Shown here: one piece after another, positions 11,325 to 22,003 of the stretch
How the letters are laid out: each line of letters opens with the position of its first letter
How positions within the stretch are numbered: position 1 is the stretch's first letter
Assembly (NCBI GenBank): GCA_025617375.2
Contig: JAMYGW020000001.1
Coordinates: 3,658,001-3,722,000, forward strand
Direction of reading: 5' to 3'
Source of the DNA: Acarospora socialis
Lineage: Eukaryota > Ascomycota > Lecanoromycetes > Acarosporales > Acarosporaceae
Length of the DNA: 64,000 bases
The notes under the pieces: model-generated
Seen by the model: only the letters and a program-made list of their open reading frames with translations
Databases searched by the model: none
What the model was told of the DNA's origin: nothing
Translations under genes and position numbers: made by a program

Positions 11325-12953
11325 TTATGCGATCCAGAACCAGATTCTTTGCAAAAAGTTCTTCGGCTTTACGACCGGCCACAACGGCTCTTCGGCGTCG
11401 ATCTCGGCTTTGCCGCTCCACAAGTCCATGTCATGCAGTCGAACAAAAGTGGTCCTCTTCACGAGCTTATAGCCTAGGAATAAGCACCCAAAAATTGGAA
11501 TGTCGATGTATGGTGGCACAAACGTCTTTGCACTGAACTTGCCTGGGAAGAAGGCATCGAAGCCATTGAAGAGCGCGACAATCGAGCAGAAGCCGACCGC
11601 AAACCATGCCAGGAACGGCTGGAGTGGCGACTTGAATGGTAATGTATCTCTTCTTATGCCATGATGTTTTAGACCCTCGTAGAAGCGAAGGTATGTAATA
11701 GCGATAGAACACCAGACAATCATCGTGCTGACAGAGCTCAGGTTACTGATCCAGAAGAACACCTCGCCTGCGCTACCTGCACCAGCGTTCAGATACACAA
11801 GGCAACTGAGCGCGGCAGTGATCAAGACACAACCGTACGGCACGCCAAAGTGCTCATAGCGCAGGATCTTCGGTGCTTTGCCGTCAAGTGCGGCTGCGTA
11901 AAGAACGCGAGTAGAGGCATAGAAGAATGAATTGCCTGCTGACCATGCTGATGTGAGAATGACGGCGTTGATGAGACTTGGTAAGCCGGAGATGCCGCCA
12001 TTTTGGATCGCAATCACGAATGGACTGGCCGCAGCGCCAGGCGCCGAGGCACTGATCGCGTTAAGGAGGTGAGGATCCTCGGAGGATACAACCATGCCCA
12101 CGAGAAGAATAGACAGGACATAGAAGATCAGAATCCGCCAGAACACCCGTCGCACGGCTTTCGGGATGTTGCGCCTGGGATTCTCCGTCTCGCCGGCCGC
12201 AACGACCACCATCTCGCTACCGCCATACGCAAAGCTCGCCTGAATGAACACCTTCCAGAACGCCAGGAAGCGGCCCAGAGCACCCGTCTCCAGATATTCG
12301 TTCATAGGCCCCGGATTCTGCCAGTAGTAGAATCCGATCCTCTGACGCGTCGGTGCACCACCAAGGTCGATGACTAGCATCAGTAAGATAAGACCCACAA
12401 TGGTCGTGAGCTTTATTGTACCAAACACAAATTCCGCCTCTCCATAGATCCTGACCGGAAACAGATTGATGCCCACAATTAGCACGAACATGATTGTAAT
12501 CCATACCGCTGTGGGCACGCTGTTGGGCCAGTAGTCAATCACGATAGCGGCCGCGCTGATTTCAATCGGCACGCCGATTGCAAACTGATACCAATAGTTC
12601 CAGCCGAGCGTAAAACCTAGTGCCTCATCCACGTAGCGCGCAGCGAACACAGGGGCGGCGCCGGGGAGAGGAAGGTAAGTGCCCATCTCACCGAACGAGT
12701 TGATGACTGCGTACACATTGAAGCCTGTGATCATGTAGGCGAGAAGGGCCGAGAGTGCGCCGGCTAGGGAGAGCACTTGTCCACTACCCACGAACAATCC
12801 TGTGCCGATGGCGCCGCTGAGAGCAAGAAATTGGACATGGCGAGCCTTCAGACCGCGATGAAGGGTGCCTAGGTTTTTGGTCTCATCGAAGGGCTTGGAG
12901 CTGGTAGTCAGTTCTGTAGCATGGTGCTCCACATCTTTTGGGGCGATGTCCAT
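11325..12953 (-). CDS. Amino-acid permease (YAT/AAP family)
   Basis: Proton-coupled plasma-membrane amino-acid uptake carrier of the APC superfamily. Single exon, 542 residues, the usual family length. A charged cytosolic N-tail (1-40) is followed by about twelve hydrophobic spans. The signature of the first span, ALSGAIGTGLFVGSG, is at about residues 44-58, and the SFGEMGTYLPLPGA stretch of TM3 follows near 90. The conserved YGGSEMVVVAAGETENPR block of the middle helices is intact near residues 242-260. No stops, no missing blocks. Substrate cannot be told from sequence; members range from general to proline- or dicarboxylate-specific. It diverges from the bZIP-membrane gene. The 411 bp between them shows no TGASTCA Gcn4 site that I can find, so control by that neighbour is not indicated. 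Confidence 0.92.
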   Translation of the reverse strand: MDIAPKDVEHHATELTTSSKPFDETKNLGTLHRGLKARHVQFLALSGAIGTGLFVGSGQVLSLAGALSALLAYMITGFNVYAVINSFGEMGTYLPLPGAAPVFAARYVDEALGFTLGWNYWYQFAIGVPIEISAAAIVIDYWPNSVPTAVWITIMFVLIVGINLFPVRIYGEAEFVFGTIKLTTIVGLILLMLVIDLGGAPTRQRIGFYYWQNPGPMNEYLETGALGRFLAFWKVFIQASFAYGGSEMVVVAAGETENPRRNIPKAVRRVFWRILIFYVLSILLVGMVVSSEDPHLLNAISASAPGAAASPFVIAIQNGGISGLPSLINAVILTSAWSAGNSFFYASTRVLYAAALDGKAPKILRYEHFGVPYGCVLITAALSCLVYLNAGAGSAGEVFFWISNLSSVSTMIVWCSIAITYLRFYEGLKHHGIRRDTLPFKSPLQPFLAWFAVGFCSIVALFNGFDAFFPGKFSAKTFVPPYIDIPIFGCLFLGYKLVKRTTFVRLHDMDLWSGKAEIDAEEPLWPVVKPKNFLQRIWFWIA

Positions 12954-13364
12954 CGTCGCCTCCGGCAGTGGTGAAGCTGCCGGTTCATCCTAAAGAGATT
13001 GGCAGAGGCTGGCCTGAGAGGTGAGTACACTAAAAGGACAACACTCAAAGATGCGAAGCAGCGTTGTCGGGAATAAGGGTTATGTAGGTTCGACCGACGT
13101 TCGTCGCGATGCCCAACATGGACCGGGGTAATAGAGGAGCACAGTACCATCCGAGGAGATCATCTGGAAGCGATCGACCACACCTCCTCAACATACAACG
13201 AAGACCAGGAAGCATCTATGCGAAATGTAGTCTTTGTTATGTGTGGTATGTTTGTGAGGAGCTCCAAGCTTCCCGGTTGGATAATCATAGTAACGGAGAG
13301 AAAGCGGCTACGGGGAGTATTCGCGCACGCTTAATTCCTGTGTGAATGCTTTAAACCTTCCGTC
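12954..13364. promoter_or_regulatory. Shared 5' region of permease and bZIP-membrane gene
   Basis: Divergent intergenic region. One GATA core (GGATAATC) near 13280 is visible; no TGASTCA site or TATA box of note. Confidence 0.4.
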
Positions 13365-15730
13365 ATGTGCATACAACTTGTTGAACGTTACAGCGTTTGT
13401 AAATGCCTATACTATCGACATGCCGTTGACGAATGCCAGTCGGGCTCTCCCCAGAGGCATCATAAGATTCAGGAGAGAACTATACTCGTTGGATCCTGCT
13501 GCCCGAATCATGCTCAGAGATTCAATCGCCTCTCGGAGGGGTCCAGCCTCAGCACTCCAACCTTGTTCTCGGATGCCGAATCAAATGGCGAAAGCATTTC
13601 GTCACGCTTTTCAGGCTCTACGCTCTGCCAGTCGGGTACAACACTACTCCCAGACAACAGCGGGCAGACCGAGGAGTTGCCGATCGTTCCCACGGAGGAT
13701 CTGACCAAGTCTTCGCCTTACGTTGTCACCATCGGTACGAATGGCAGGGCCCGGCAGCGATCATCTCCCGGCCAGTCCCCTCACGCCTCTCAGGGCACAC
13801 CGCGGCATTCATCCGTCTCCGGGGTCAACGCTCGCAAGCGGGACAAGCCTCTACCGCCCATTACCGTGAGAGACCCTACCGATACAGTCGAGTTGAAGCG
13901 TGCCCGGAATACCGCAGCGGCACGGGAGTCTCGCCAGAAGAAAGTTGAGAGGGTAGAGGAGTTGGAGAAGCAAGTTGAGGAATTGCAAAGTCAGGTGGAG
14001 CATTGGAGGAGTATCTCACTTGCTAGGGTTGGGGATGAATCCAAACTCAGGATAGCTGCTGAACGAACTGCAGCAGCTACCCCCACAGCTTGGTCCTCCA
14101 TTAGTCCTGATTTCATCGTCAATGAGCTCTACACAAGTCTGATACAGGATCCAAATTTGAAGAGCCTTTGGCCTGTGCTGGTTCACAGTATCACGTTGAA
14201 GAGTGCCGAAAAACATCTCCTTAGATTTTTCAAGAGCTATTCGCGGAATCTGCAAAAAGCAGCAAAGAATGATCTTGAACGACGTGCCAGCCAGCTAGTC
14301 AAGACACTAGCGCCATTCCTATCCGGCGAAATCTGCAGACACTATTCTGCATTGGAGTCACAGCAAATGGCACCTCTTAGTTCTTTGCCTGATGAGAAGG
14401 GAGATGAATCAGATTCTGAAACCTCTGAAAAGAGTGAGCCAGAGGACATAGATCAGTCTACCATCCCACAATTTGAACCGGTCAGGAGGTTCCTGTTTGA
14501 GGGTCCTCCACTCAAGTGTCTGCAGTCCAACCTCGAAAACCTTATCCATCGTGCACAAGAACCAATCCATTTGCAGATCCATCAGAGGGTTAGGATCAGA
14601 ATTCAAAATCTTCTCTCTCCTTGGGTCTCTTCAAAGCTGAAAGAGGGATCAACCCGTCTTTGGTGGACATGTGTAAGTATGTGGCGAAAGGTAGTCGCTG
14701 TTCGAAGTTGCTGACCCGTTCAGTGTTGTGGCCTACGATCCTATGATGACTACACAGAACTGCTTCCCGGCGGTCTTGAAGGCCTCAGAATACAACTTGA
14801 CAGCATGGCAACAACTGGACATGTAGAAGCAGTCACAAATAACCGGTCAAGATCGCGTCCTTCCAGTAGCATATTATCAAACATGTCAACTTTCTTGGCG
14901 CGCTTGGTGCCACAAGAGAAAAAGTCGAGTCTCCCACAGCATAGACCGACCGCCCCTCAAACCGGGATTGAGCAATGCCATGTTGACAGCCAACCTTCAA
15001 ACCAGAATCACAACTTCCTGCTCCTCTGTCTTCCATTCATGCAGCTGGCATTCACAGTACAACACGCAGATGTCTGTCGCCTGCAATCGGATCGACAGTT
15101 CTTTCAGCTTCTCAGACAAAGATATACTGACTTTCGAGGTCATCTATGCTCAATGTTCTCACTTCAAAAACTCACAGCTCTGCACTTCGCACAGGTATAT
15201 TATATACAAAGCATCATTTTCCGAACGCATCTTCCACTGCCCCAAGCTGACTATCGAACCAGTTCGAGATCTACAGAAGCCAGAACCTGGCCGATGTCCG
15301 TCACGTCCCATCCATCCCACCTGCGCATCTCAAAACAGAGTACGATTACCTCCCCATGCCCGCGGAATTCATCCCCCCGGTGGGATCGAACCTGCTCTTG
15401 CACCTCTACGAGCACCCGGACCACGCCGAAGGCACAGACGTGCTGTTCCGCAAGGTTCCCAAGAAGCTACGGTGCAGACTCGAGGTGTGTCCGGTCAAGG
15501 GTAGCAATGTGGGATGGGGCATCCAGTTCATCGAAGGCTTACATTGGCCGAAATTGCTTCTCTACAGCTGCTGTGGATTTGGCGTCTCGTTTGTGGTGGG
15601 CGTCGTGTGGGCGGCGGTGAGGGATGATGTGCAGGGAGGGTTCGGGATCGCAGGGGTTTTGTTGGCGTTTATGGTCTTGGTTGTCAGTCTCATCCAGGCG
15701 GGATTGAATCGGTCGAAAGAAACTCCTTGA
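13365..15730 (+). CDS. bZIP protein with C-terminal double membrane anchor
   Basis: Exons 13365-14672, 14724-15194 and 15263-15730, 748 residues, both introns phase 0. Residues 1-50 are a Cys/His block (VERYSVCKCLYYRHAVDEC) found at the start of some fungal proteins. Residues 175-190 are a bZIP basic region with the invariant N-x(3)-A-x(2)-[CS]-R-like core (RNTAAARESR), followed by a short heptad zipper to about 215, Gcn4-like in layout. A long helical region follows, then the RSYDDYTELLPGGLEGL block and a FNLLLCLPFM-type block (here HNFLLLCLPFM). The end carries two hydrophobic helices (about 691-712 and 721-740). Everything from residue 130 to 430 lies in one exon, so the bZIP and the following domain are truly fused. 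This suggests a membrane-tethered transcription factor; release by proteolysis is inference only. Confidence 0.85.
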
Positions 15731-15823
15731 CTTTGCTTTTGAGTCTGCTCTTCCCTTGAGTGTTTTACTACACGAGAGGCTGTTTTTCTAGATATTTTCG
15801 TTGCTGAGTGCTGTTAGACCACG

Positions 15824-16788
15824 AAACACTACACATAGATCACTGATTTGCTAGTCGTAGACCACCCCTGATAGGATACTAATTTACTAAATTCAGTATG
15901 CGTTTCGGCGTTTTCATGCCGTGTCATAAATCCTGTGCCTGTGATGCACCTCGCTGCCTTCTCGACGGTGTTTGCAACTTTCCTTGCACCACAACTCTAA
16001 GCCCCTAGTCAAAATGGCCTTGAAACCTCCCTTTGAGGGTGCGTATGACATGATTGAAGATCTCATCACTGCAGTCAACACAAGGACGTGGAGAAGAAGG
16101 ACTTAGAGGACAGACACACATCACAGAGCAGTCACAAGCGGTCCCTGAAGGTCTTTTTGGGGATTCTTCACTTAGATTCCTAGAACTACACATGTTACTA
16201 CATCTACATTAGTACTAATACTATCGTTTCTAAGTCTAAATCATGAGAAAAGTGTGTAGAAACACGTTGGTGAAAGTCCCATAGGAATTCGTTTGTAAAT
16301 CCCAATTAGGTGTGGTCTATGACTGGCAAAGGCCCGTGATTCCCGTAGACCACAATTCAATATTCATAGACCACCCCTAATCAAGTAGTGATTCCAGGCT
16401 TTCATGTCTATATTCATGCCTAAATTCCAGGCCTGAATCCACTGACACAACCTGCCTCAACGTTCAATTCAAATACTTAGTAAAGAAAGAACAGAGTCAT
16501 ACATTCTGTAGTTTCTAGGTTCAAAAACCTCAGGAAGTTGTTCAGAACTCTTATGAAGTCTCATGCAAACGTGGGTTCAGGTGCGGGTTTAGGCATGGAT
16601 TTCAGTGTGGATTTAGGTATGTGCTCAGGCTAAGTCCAGGCGTAAGATTTAGGCATGAAAGCCTGGAATCACTACCCGATTAGGGGTGGTCTACAATTAG
16701 TAAATCAGTTGTCTATGAATATTGAACTGTGGTCTACCGGAATCACGGGCCCTGGCAAATCAGTGGTCTACCTTATGTATAGTGTTTT
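15824..16788. mobile_element. MITE-like nonautonomous element with inverted arms and TAGACCAC repeats
   Basis: The left end (AAACACTACACAT..., 15824 on) matches the reverse complement of the right end (16755-16788, reading AAACACTATACAT inward), with the shared block CACTGATTTGC. A second, longer inverted pair sits inside: about 16316-16430 against about 16650-16770, arms near 110 bp with roughly four fifths identity and a loop near 220 bp. The 8-mer TAGACCAC or its complement occurs eight times or close to it across the element, in both orientations, mostly near the arms. No transposase frame is present. Target-site duplication is not obvious. DNA-transposon derivative is the best reading; family unknown. 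Confidence 0.6.
16573..16656. repeat. Degenerate 12-bp tandem repeat, seven units
   Basis: Seven consecutive 12-mers fit a loose pattern GGRTTTAGGYAT (for example GGGTTTAGGCAT, GGATTTAGGTAT, AGATTTAGGCAT). The complementary pattern (ATGCCTAAATTC, CAGGCCTGAATC) appears in the left arm near 16415-16440, so the repeat is part of the inverted element. Confidence 0.65.
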
Positions 16789-17365
16789 GTTCTCTGCGTG
16801 TAGCAACCCCCGTGTCAGAAATGCAGACCTGATTTGGCTAGAAATTCTCATAGAGTTTTGCGGTCTGGCTGTATACTGAGAGTGAGTCCAGCCCTACGCG
16901 GAGATAGTTGGGACGGGCGTCGAGTACTTTATAGTGACTCTTAAATAACTTAAGGGAGAGTTGACGTGTTGATCACTGTGACGAGAATAGAGTATTGCGG
17001 TGATCAGGTGATCGGCGGGGAGTATGCCGCTTTCTTCAAACGGGCGTCATGCTTCTTTCTCCGTTTTAGTTGAGTAGATCTGTAGTATAAGTTTTGGGAC
17101 ATAAGGGTTAGAAAGGTGTGAGACCGACGACGGGACAAGTCTGCCAACGTAAGATCGAGACAGCACAGGAACTTAGAAGGTCCAAACGAGATCTATTGTC
17201 ATGCGAAACACATCGTTCTCGTGTACTCGATACAAAGTCCCCGTCATCTCCCAACCCTTTCCCCCAACCAATTCGTCTAAACCAAATACCAAGCACATCC
17301 GCCTCCAAGTTTTCGGATCCCAACCCCACGTCCTCTACCATCCCCAGCAACAGCCACACAGACGA

Positions 17366-18096
17366 CTACTCATCCGCCTCGGCCTCGGCCTCGGCTTCCA
17401 CGTCCTCAGCCTCCGCCAAGTCATCTTCCTTCGGCACCTTGCCGCCAACCGCCTTCTTCGCGGCAGCAGCGGGACCACTCTTCTTCGCCGTCTCCTCCGG
17501 CTCCTCGTCCTCTTCGTCTCCCTCGCCGTCTTCCTCTTCCTCGTCGTCCTCGCCCGGCGCGGCCGCGGCATTCTCCTCGTCCTCTTCGGGCTCTTCGTCG
17601 TCGGCGACTTCTTCCGGCACCGCGGTCTTTTTGCTGTTCGTGGCGGGGGCCGTCTTGCGCTTCTTGGCGGCGGGGGGAGCTGTGGATGTGTGGGTTAGTT
17701 GTTGGGCTGAGAAGATGGGGTTGCGAGAAGGGGGAAGAGAGCGGGGAAGGTTACCTTCGCCGCCGGCGTCGTCTTCGGCGTCTTCTTCCTCCTCGTCTAC
17801 GTCGGAGGCGCCCGAATCTTCGTATCTATGGAGCAGGCAGTTATGGCATCAGTCTGGCGCCTCACCTGACAATCCAGCACTCAACATCACCAGAGATAAT
17901 CATCATTGCCCACGCGCAACATAGGAGATAAAATGGTTGGGTTGATAAGCAATTGCGTTCGCAGAGAGGGCCAACAGGCGCCATGACGTCAAGAAGGCTT
18001 TTCGGCTTACTCTTCTTCCTCCTCGCTCTCATCGCTAGGCAGTGCCTGCAATTCTTCCTCCTCTTCTGCATCTTGCTTTCTCTTACGTGTCGACAT
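17366..18096 (-). CDS. Small acidic nuclear-type protein
   Basis: Exons (transcript order) 18011-18096, 17755-17825 and 17366-17679, 156 residues; both junctions preserve frame. It begins MSTRKRKQD, then alternates Glu/Asp runs with short KKRK-type basic clusters and Ala/Pro linkers, ending in an AEAEAEAD tail. Such composition is typical of histone-binding or nucleolar proteins, and orthologues with the MSTRKRKQ start and LQALPSDESEEEEEYE block are common in filamentous fungi without assigned function. The basic clusters could be nuclear signals. No domain is recognisable. Confidence 0.75.
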
Positions 18097-18983
18097 TGTC
18101 TATGGATGATGGTAGAGAACGGTGTGCGTCAATTGAGGGTGTGTGGTGGGTAGATGGGTTGAGAGAAGAGGTGCGGGAAGGAAGGGGGTGAGGCCGATGG
18201 GAAGCTTAAAGGTAGGTAGGAGGGAGGGAGCTTGGGTCATGGTTGCGCGGGAAAGCCTAAAGGTACGGTAACTTATGATGCGTAAGGTAGGTAGGTAAGG
18301 TAGGATCGGAGCCGCCTCGCTCGCTCTCTTTCTCCTGCCGTCGGCTCACTCTCAATAATGAGGTACAGATACCTTAACCTGCGCTCTGTCCGTGTAAGGT
18401 CAAGTACTAAGAAACATGTCCCGCGAAAGCAGGGATGAGATCAGGTAAGGTACGTCACTTCAAGCGAGGAGAACCGGCCCAGTTGGAGATTGTTGCTAAG
18501 GTACGAAGTACTGTGTGTAAGCTTGGTAAATTACATGCATATTTCCGGGTAGATTACGGTGAGCTGTGGGGAAAGCTGATCTGGAGAATTACTGTGTGCT
18601 CTGGATCTAGTCTTCGTAGATTATCGTTGAAGCACAGCTGTCTCACGCGTAACGGTGATGATCGGTCGGGACTTATCAGAGGTGAGTAAACAAGTAGCAT
18701 GGAATCCTAACGACTACCCGCAGAGAGACTTGCTCTTGGGTTCAATCCATAGACGCCCATCATCACCCATTCATTGCGCTCTCACACAAGCTCGAAAGTA
18801 GGTAGTAAATTGGTAACGTGAAGGTTTACGGGGAATTGCTTAGTACTAATATTATAAATGCCGCTGATGGTATATGATGGGTAAGCCTCGACGATGGCGG
18901 CATCAAAGCCCAACCCATACACGCTTCAATGATCTCTATGTTCTGCTAGAAGAAAGAAAGACGGCAGTTCCACGACCCTGACT
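18097..18983. other. Promoter of acidic gene plus spacer, AGGTA-rich
   Basis: Upstream of the acidic gene, 18200-18310 is dense in AGGTA/GGTAGG steps (AAGGTAGGTAGGTAAGGTAGG). GGTACGAAGTAC at 18500-18511 recurs exactly at 58720-58731. No gene seen. Confidence 0.5.
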
Positions 18984-21534
18984 TCAACCGTCACTGCCAT
19001 TGCTTCGGAAAGCGGCGCATAGCTGAGCGTAGTGATGCGTCAGGTCCAACACCGGTTGTGGCACGCTCGTGGCCTGCACGATACTGCGGACCTTGACCGC
19101 GCCTTCTTCTTCGATGAGCTTCCGGATGGTGTAGAGGAGATCGGGTGAGAACTGTCGTTCGCTTTAGTCTGGCACACAAGCAAGAGGACTGCGAAGAGAA
19201 GAGCTTACCTCAGAGTACCACCGATACTGCCAAGCTATCAACCGTATCAACGCTCCAAGCACATCCTTGTACTGTCCCTCACCCTCCAGCATCTTGAGTA
19301 CACCCTTCATCGCTTTTGGCGAAAATCGAATCCTCAGGCATGACTGGTACGCCTCGACCGCTTCGGCCGGGTGATGCAGCCTTTCTGCCAGCTCGCCGAG
19401 AATCTCCCATTCCTCCGCCGATTTCTTATAATCGAGGGCTTGCTGCTTGCATTCGGCGACGTCGGTCCGCCATATCGTGTAGATACGCAAGTCTTCGTAG
19501 AGGACCATGAAGAGGTTGTCAAGCCACCGCTCGCAGAGACGCTTGTTTTGGAACTGGGTGTAATGGGTGTGTGATGGGTCTGGCTAGGATGGGGTTTAGT
19601 CAACCGTTCCACAGATTGTTGAATACACAATGACCCGGAACTTACGTCTTCACCCCCAGCTTTGACGACTTCTGATGCTACTGTATGCTCCGGCTTCTCA
19701 ATAGACTCTTCTGCTGCCTTCGTGGCTCCATTGGAAGGGCCATTCGGCTCTTCATCTTGCGTAGTGGAGCCTGATATCCTTGAGTTTTGCTCCCCGTCAT
19801 CTCTTCCCTCATCCGGTTTGTGTCCGTCTCCATTGACAGTCGGGCTTGGGGTACTTCTCAAGGCAGTTGTACTCGCATTTCCACTCATCGTGGCTCCTTG
19901 ATTGCCGCTTGTCTGTTTCTCACTTCGATACTCTTCTTCCATGACGAACACCTGACTCCTTATCTTGAGAAGTTGATCCCAACCAATCTTGGCTGTGATT
20001 TCGGTAAGAAGGCTATACGCTTTATGAAAAGTTCCTTTGTAGCTAGCTGCGTGCAGTTTTCGTAGCGATGGATGTATCATCTCGATGTCGTTCGCCGACG
20101 GGCCCTCGTCAATCTCGTCCAACATACAGTCAGCTAAGATTGGTAGGACGACCCGTGACGGCTCCGGCATCTGCGGCGCATCCTTATCTTGGGAAGTGAA
20201 CATCGGGCAAGAGTTCAAAGTCAGTAACGCAAGGTCCCATTGCTCGAGGCTGACGTATGTCTCGGCCAACCGTGCCCAAGTGCAGAACTCGCTGGGAGCC
20301 GCAATCACGCTCCGTTTCGCACATTCCAAGGCAAGATCGGGCCGCCCTTTGCTCTTACAGAATGCCGCTTGACATTCGAGTAATGAATAATCCATCGGTA
20401 ATTCTTGTACAGCGTCATGAAGGAGCTTGACTGCCTGGACCTCTTCGTCCGCGGAAAGCAGCACACGAGCCAAAAGGGACGAGATCTCAATATCACGCGT
20501 GCGAAGCTTTTCGAAGAGGTTGATTCCAGACGCATAGCGACCGGTAGTATGAATGTATCTGAGAAGACCGGTGGTAAGATGATTCGAAACGAGGTTTGGG
20601 ACTTGTATTTCCGGGTCAGAACCAAGTTGCCAGCCTGCGGATCCATTGAGCTTGTACTCTCTTAGTTATTTGAATCAGAAATTCGAACCTTTGAAGAAAA
20701 GCCTTTCGGCGGCATCGAGGAATTTGTGTTCCATCTCAGTGCTTGTTATGGGATTAAATCTCCGGACGCCTATAATCTTCTTTATCATATCCCCGCTGCC
20801 GTCATCGGCATACGAGTATGCCCTCAGGACTCCACACAGAAATGTTTCAAGCCATAGATTCTCAGTTGCGACGCGCTTCTCTCCTCGTTCATCGATACAG
20901 TAACTTTCCACTCCGCCGGGAATTTTGACTTCGACACGCATGTCCAGACGAGAGAAGGCATTGTAGCAGCTATATGTCCATTAGCTTAAGTACTAGCTAA
21001 GGGACGCTCTACGCACCAGTACAAGCCGGAGACAATCTTATTCGACTTATCACTTGACGAATATGTAAGGGTGTTCACGTAGGCGGCCAAGCTTGCAGAT
21101 GAGGACGCATCCACGCCGGTAACATGGTGGTAGACACCGGTCTAGTATCAAAAAGATAGGTCAGCGCAAACCCAACGCAACTTGTGATTGCCCTGTTATA
21201 AGGATCGGCAGGCTGGCACGCGTATGTCTTCGTGAGCTCTTCCAGAAATACCATACCTGGCGCACCGTAGCTTTCGTCGATTGTTTAATTAGATAAACAA
21301 GATCTGGTGGACCCAGATCCCGAAGGGCTTGTAGAGCTTCTGTCCGCGCTTCGATTGCCAAGCGTAGGTCTTCTTCAATGATCCTATGGGTAAAGTCGCT
21401 GTCAGTCCAATTCAAAGTATATTCGGTCGCTCTCGTGTTTCGACCTGCTGTGATTGCCTCGAGGTCCACTGGTATGCCAGGGGACGTAGCAAGCTGGGGA
21501 GCCCTACTTACTCGGGTGCTGCTGGCACGACCAT
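18984..21534 (-). CDS. Chs5-Arf1-binding protein (exomer subunit, Bch1/Bud7/Chs6 family)
   Basis: Exomer is an Arf1-dependent trans-Golgi coat that sends chitin synthase and other cargo to the surface. Exons in transcript order: 21512-21534, 21257-21383, 21017-21141, 20689-20969, 19646-20634, 19209-19583, 18984-19151; 695 residues. Recognisable blocks are DLGPPDLVYLIKQ near the start, TGVYHHVTGVDASSSASLA, YNAFSRLDMRVEVKIPG, the TPR-rich middle (LLARVLLSADEEVQAVKLLHD onward), a disordered acidic insert, and the C-terminal FSPDLLYTIRKLIEEEGAVK block. The first exon is tiny (7 codons plus 2 bases) but joins in frame exactly to IIEEDLRLAIEART. The 54-bp intron at 20635-20688 has a weak GTTCGA donor; it removes two in-frame stops. 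It diverges from hir3. Confidence 0.88.
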
Positions 21535-22003
21535 TGCGCCGGGCAGAGCTCAATGTTGGAACAGTTCGTATGCACTTGCTATCAACGTTCGGCTGGATAC
21601 CGCTTTGATGCTGCTCCCACATTAATTTCCAGCTCCATGAAAACGTCTGAGAGTAATAACGTAAGTTAGTAATAGTTAGTACCTCATGCCACCTCGAGTC
21701 CAAGAAATCGCGATGCGCTAACCGCGCGAGGAGGCAAGCTCATGAAGCTATCTTAACTTACGTAAGCGAGCATCAAACACGGCGGAGCTTTGACGAATCG
21801 CATATGTAGAAAGCGGAGGGAAACGGTAGCTGTTCAACACCAATGGAATTGCCTTCGAGTCCTGCCGGACCGCAGAGGCGTGTACCAGCGAGGAAGGCAG
21901 TGTTATCGCGAGGTCGGTTCATCGCTCGAGCTTGGGAAAGTCGGGGCGAACACATGTTCGGGCTTGGTTGATCGATTCTGTGATATTGCAAAGCTTGTCT
22001 ATC
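21535..22003. promoter_or_regulatory. Divergent promoter of exomer gene and hir3
   Basis: 469 bp shared 5' region between two housekeeping-type genes. No TATA box; no other clear motif. Confidence 0.45.

Larger units (their letters stand above)
15731..17365. other. 1.6 kb intergenic, mostly an inverted-repeat element
   Basis: No gene. It holds the MITE-like element (15824-16788) and its internal 12-bp tandem repeat, described separately. The remaining 570 bp next to the acidic gene show no coding frame. Confidence 0.6.

Noticed and set aside
20635-20688. Two in-frame stops in the exomer gene, first read as a 30-bp intron or gene disruption
   Set aside because: A normal-sized 54-bp intron ending at CGCAG keeps frame and joins FFKG to WQLGSDPEI, so no disruption or ultrashort intron is needed.
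21622-21703. Longer exomer N-terminus from in-frame sequence upstream of 21534
   Set aside because: The strong GTAAGT donor at 21511 joins only the frame starting MVVPAAPE to IIEEDLRL; the other frames run into stops after splicing.
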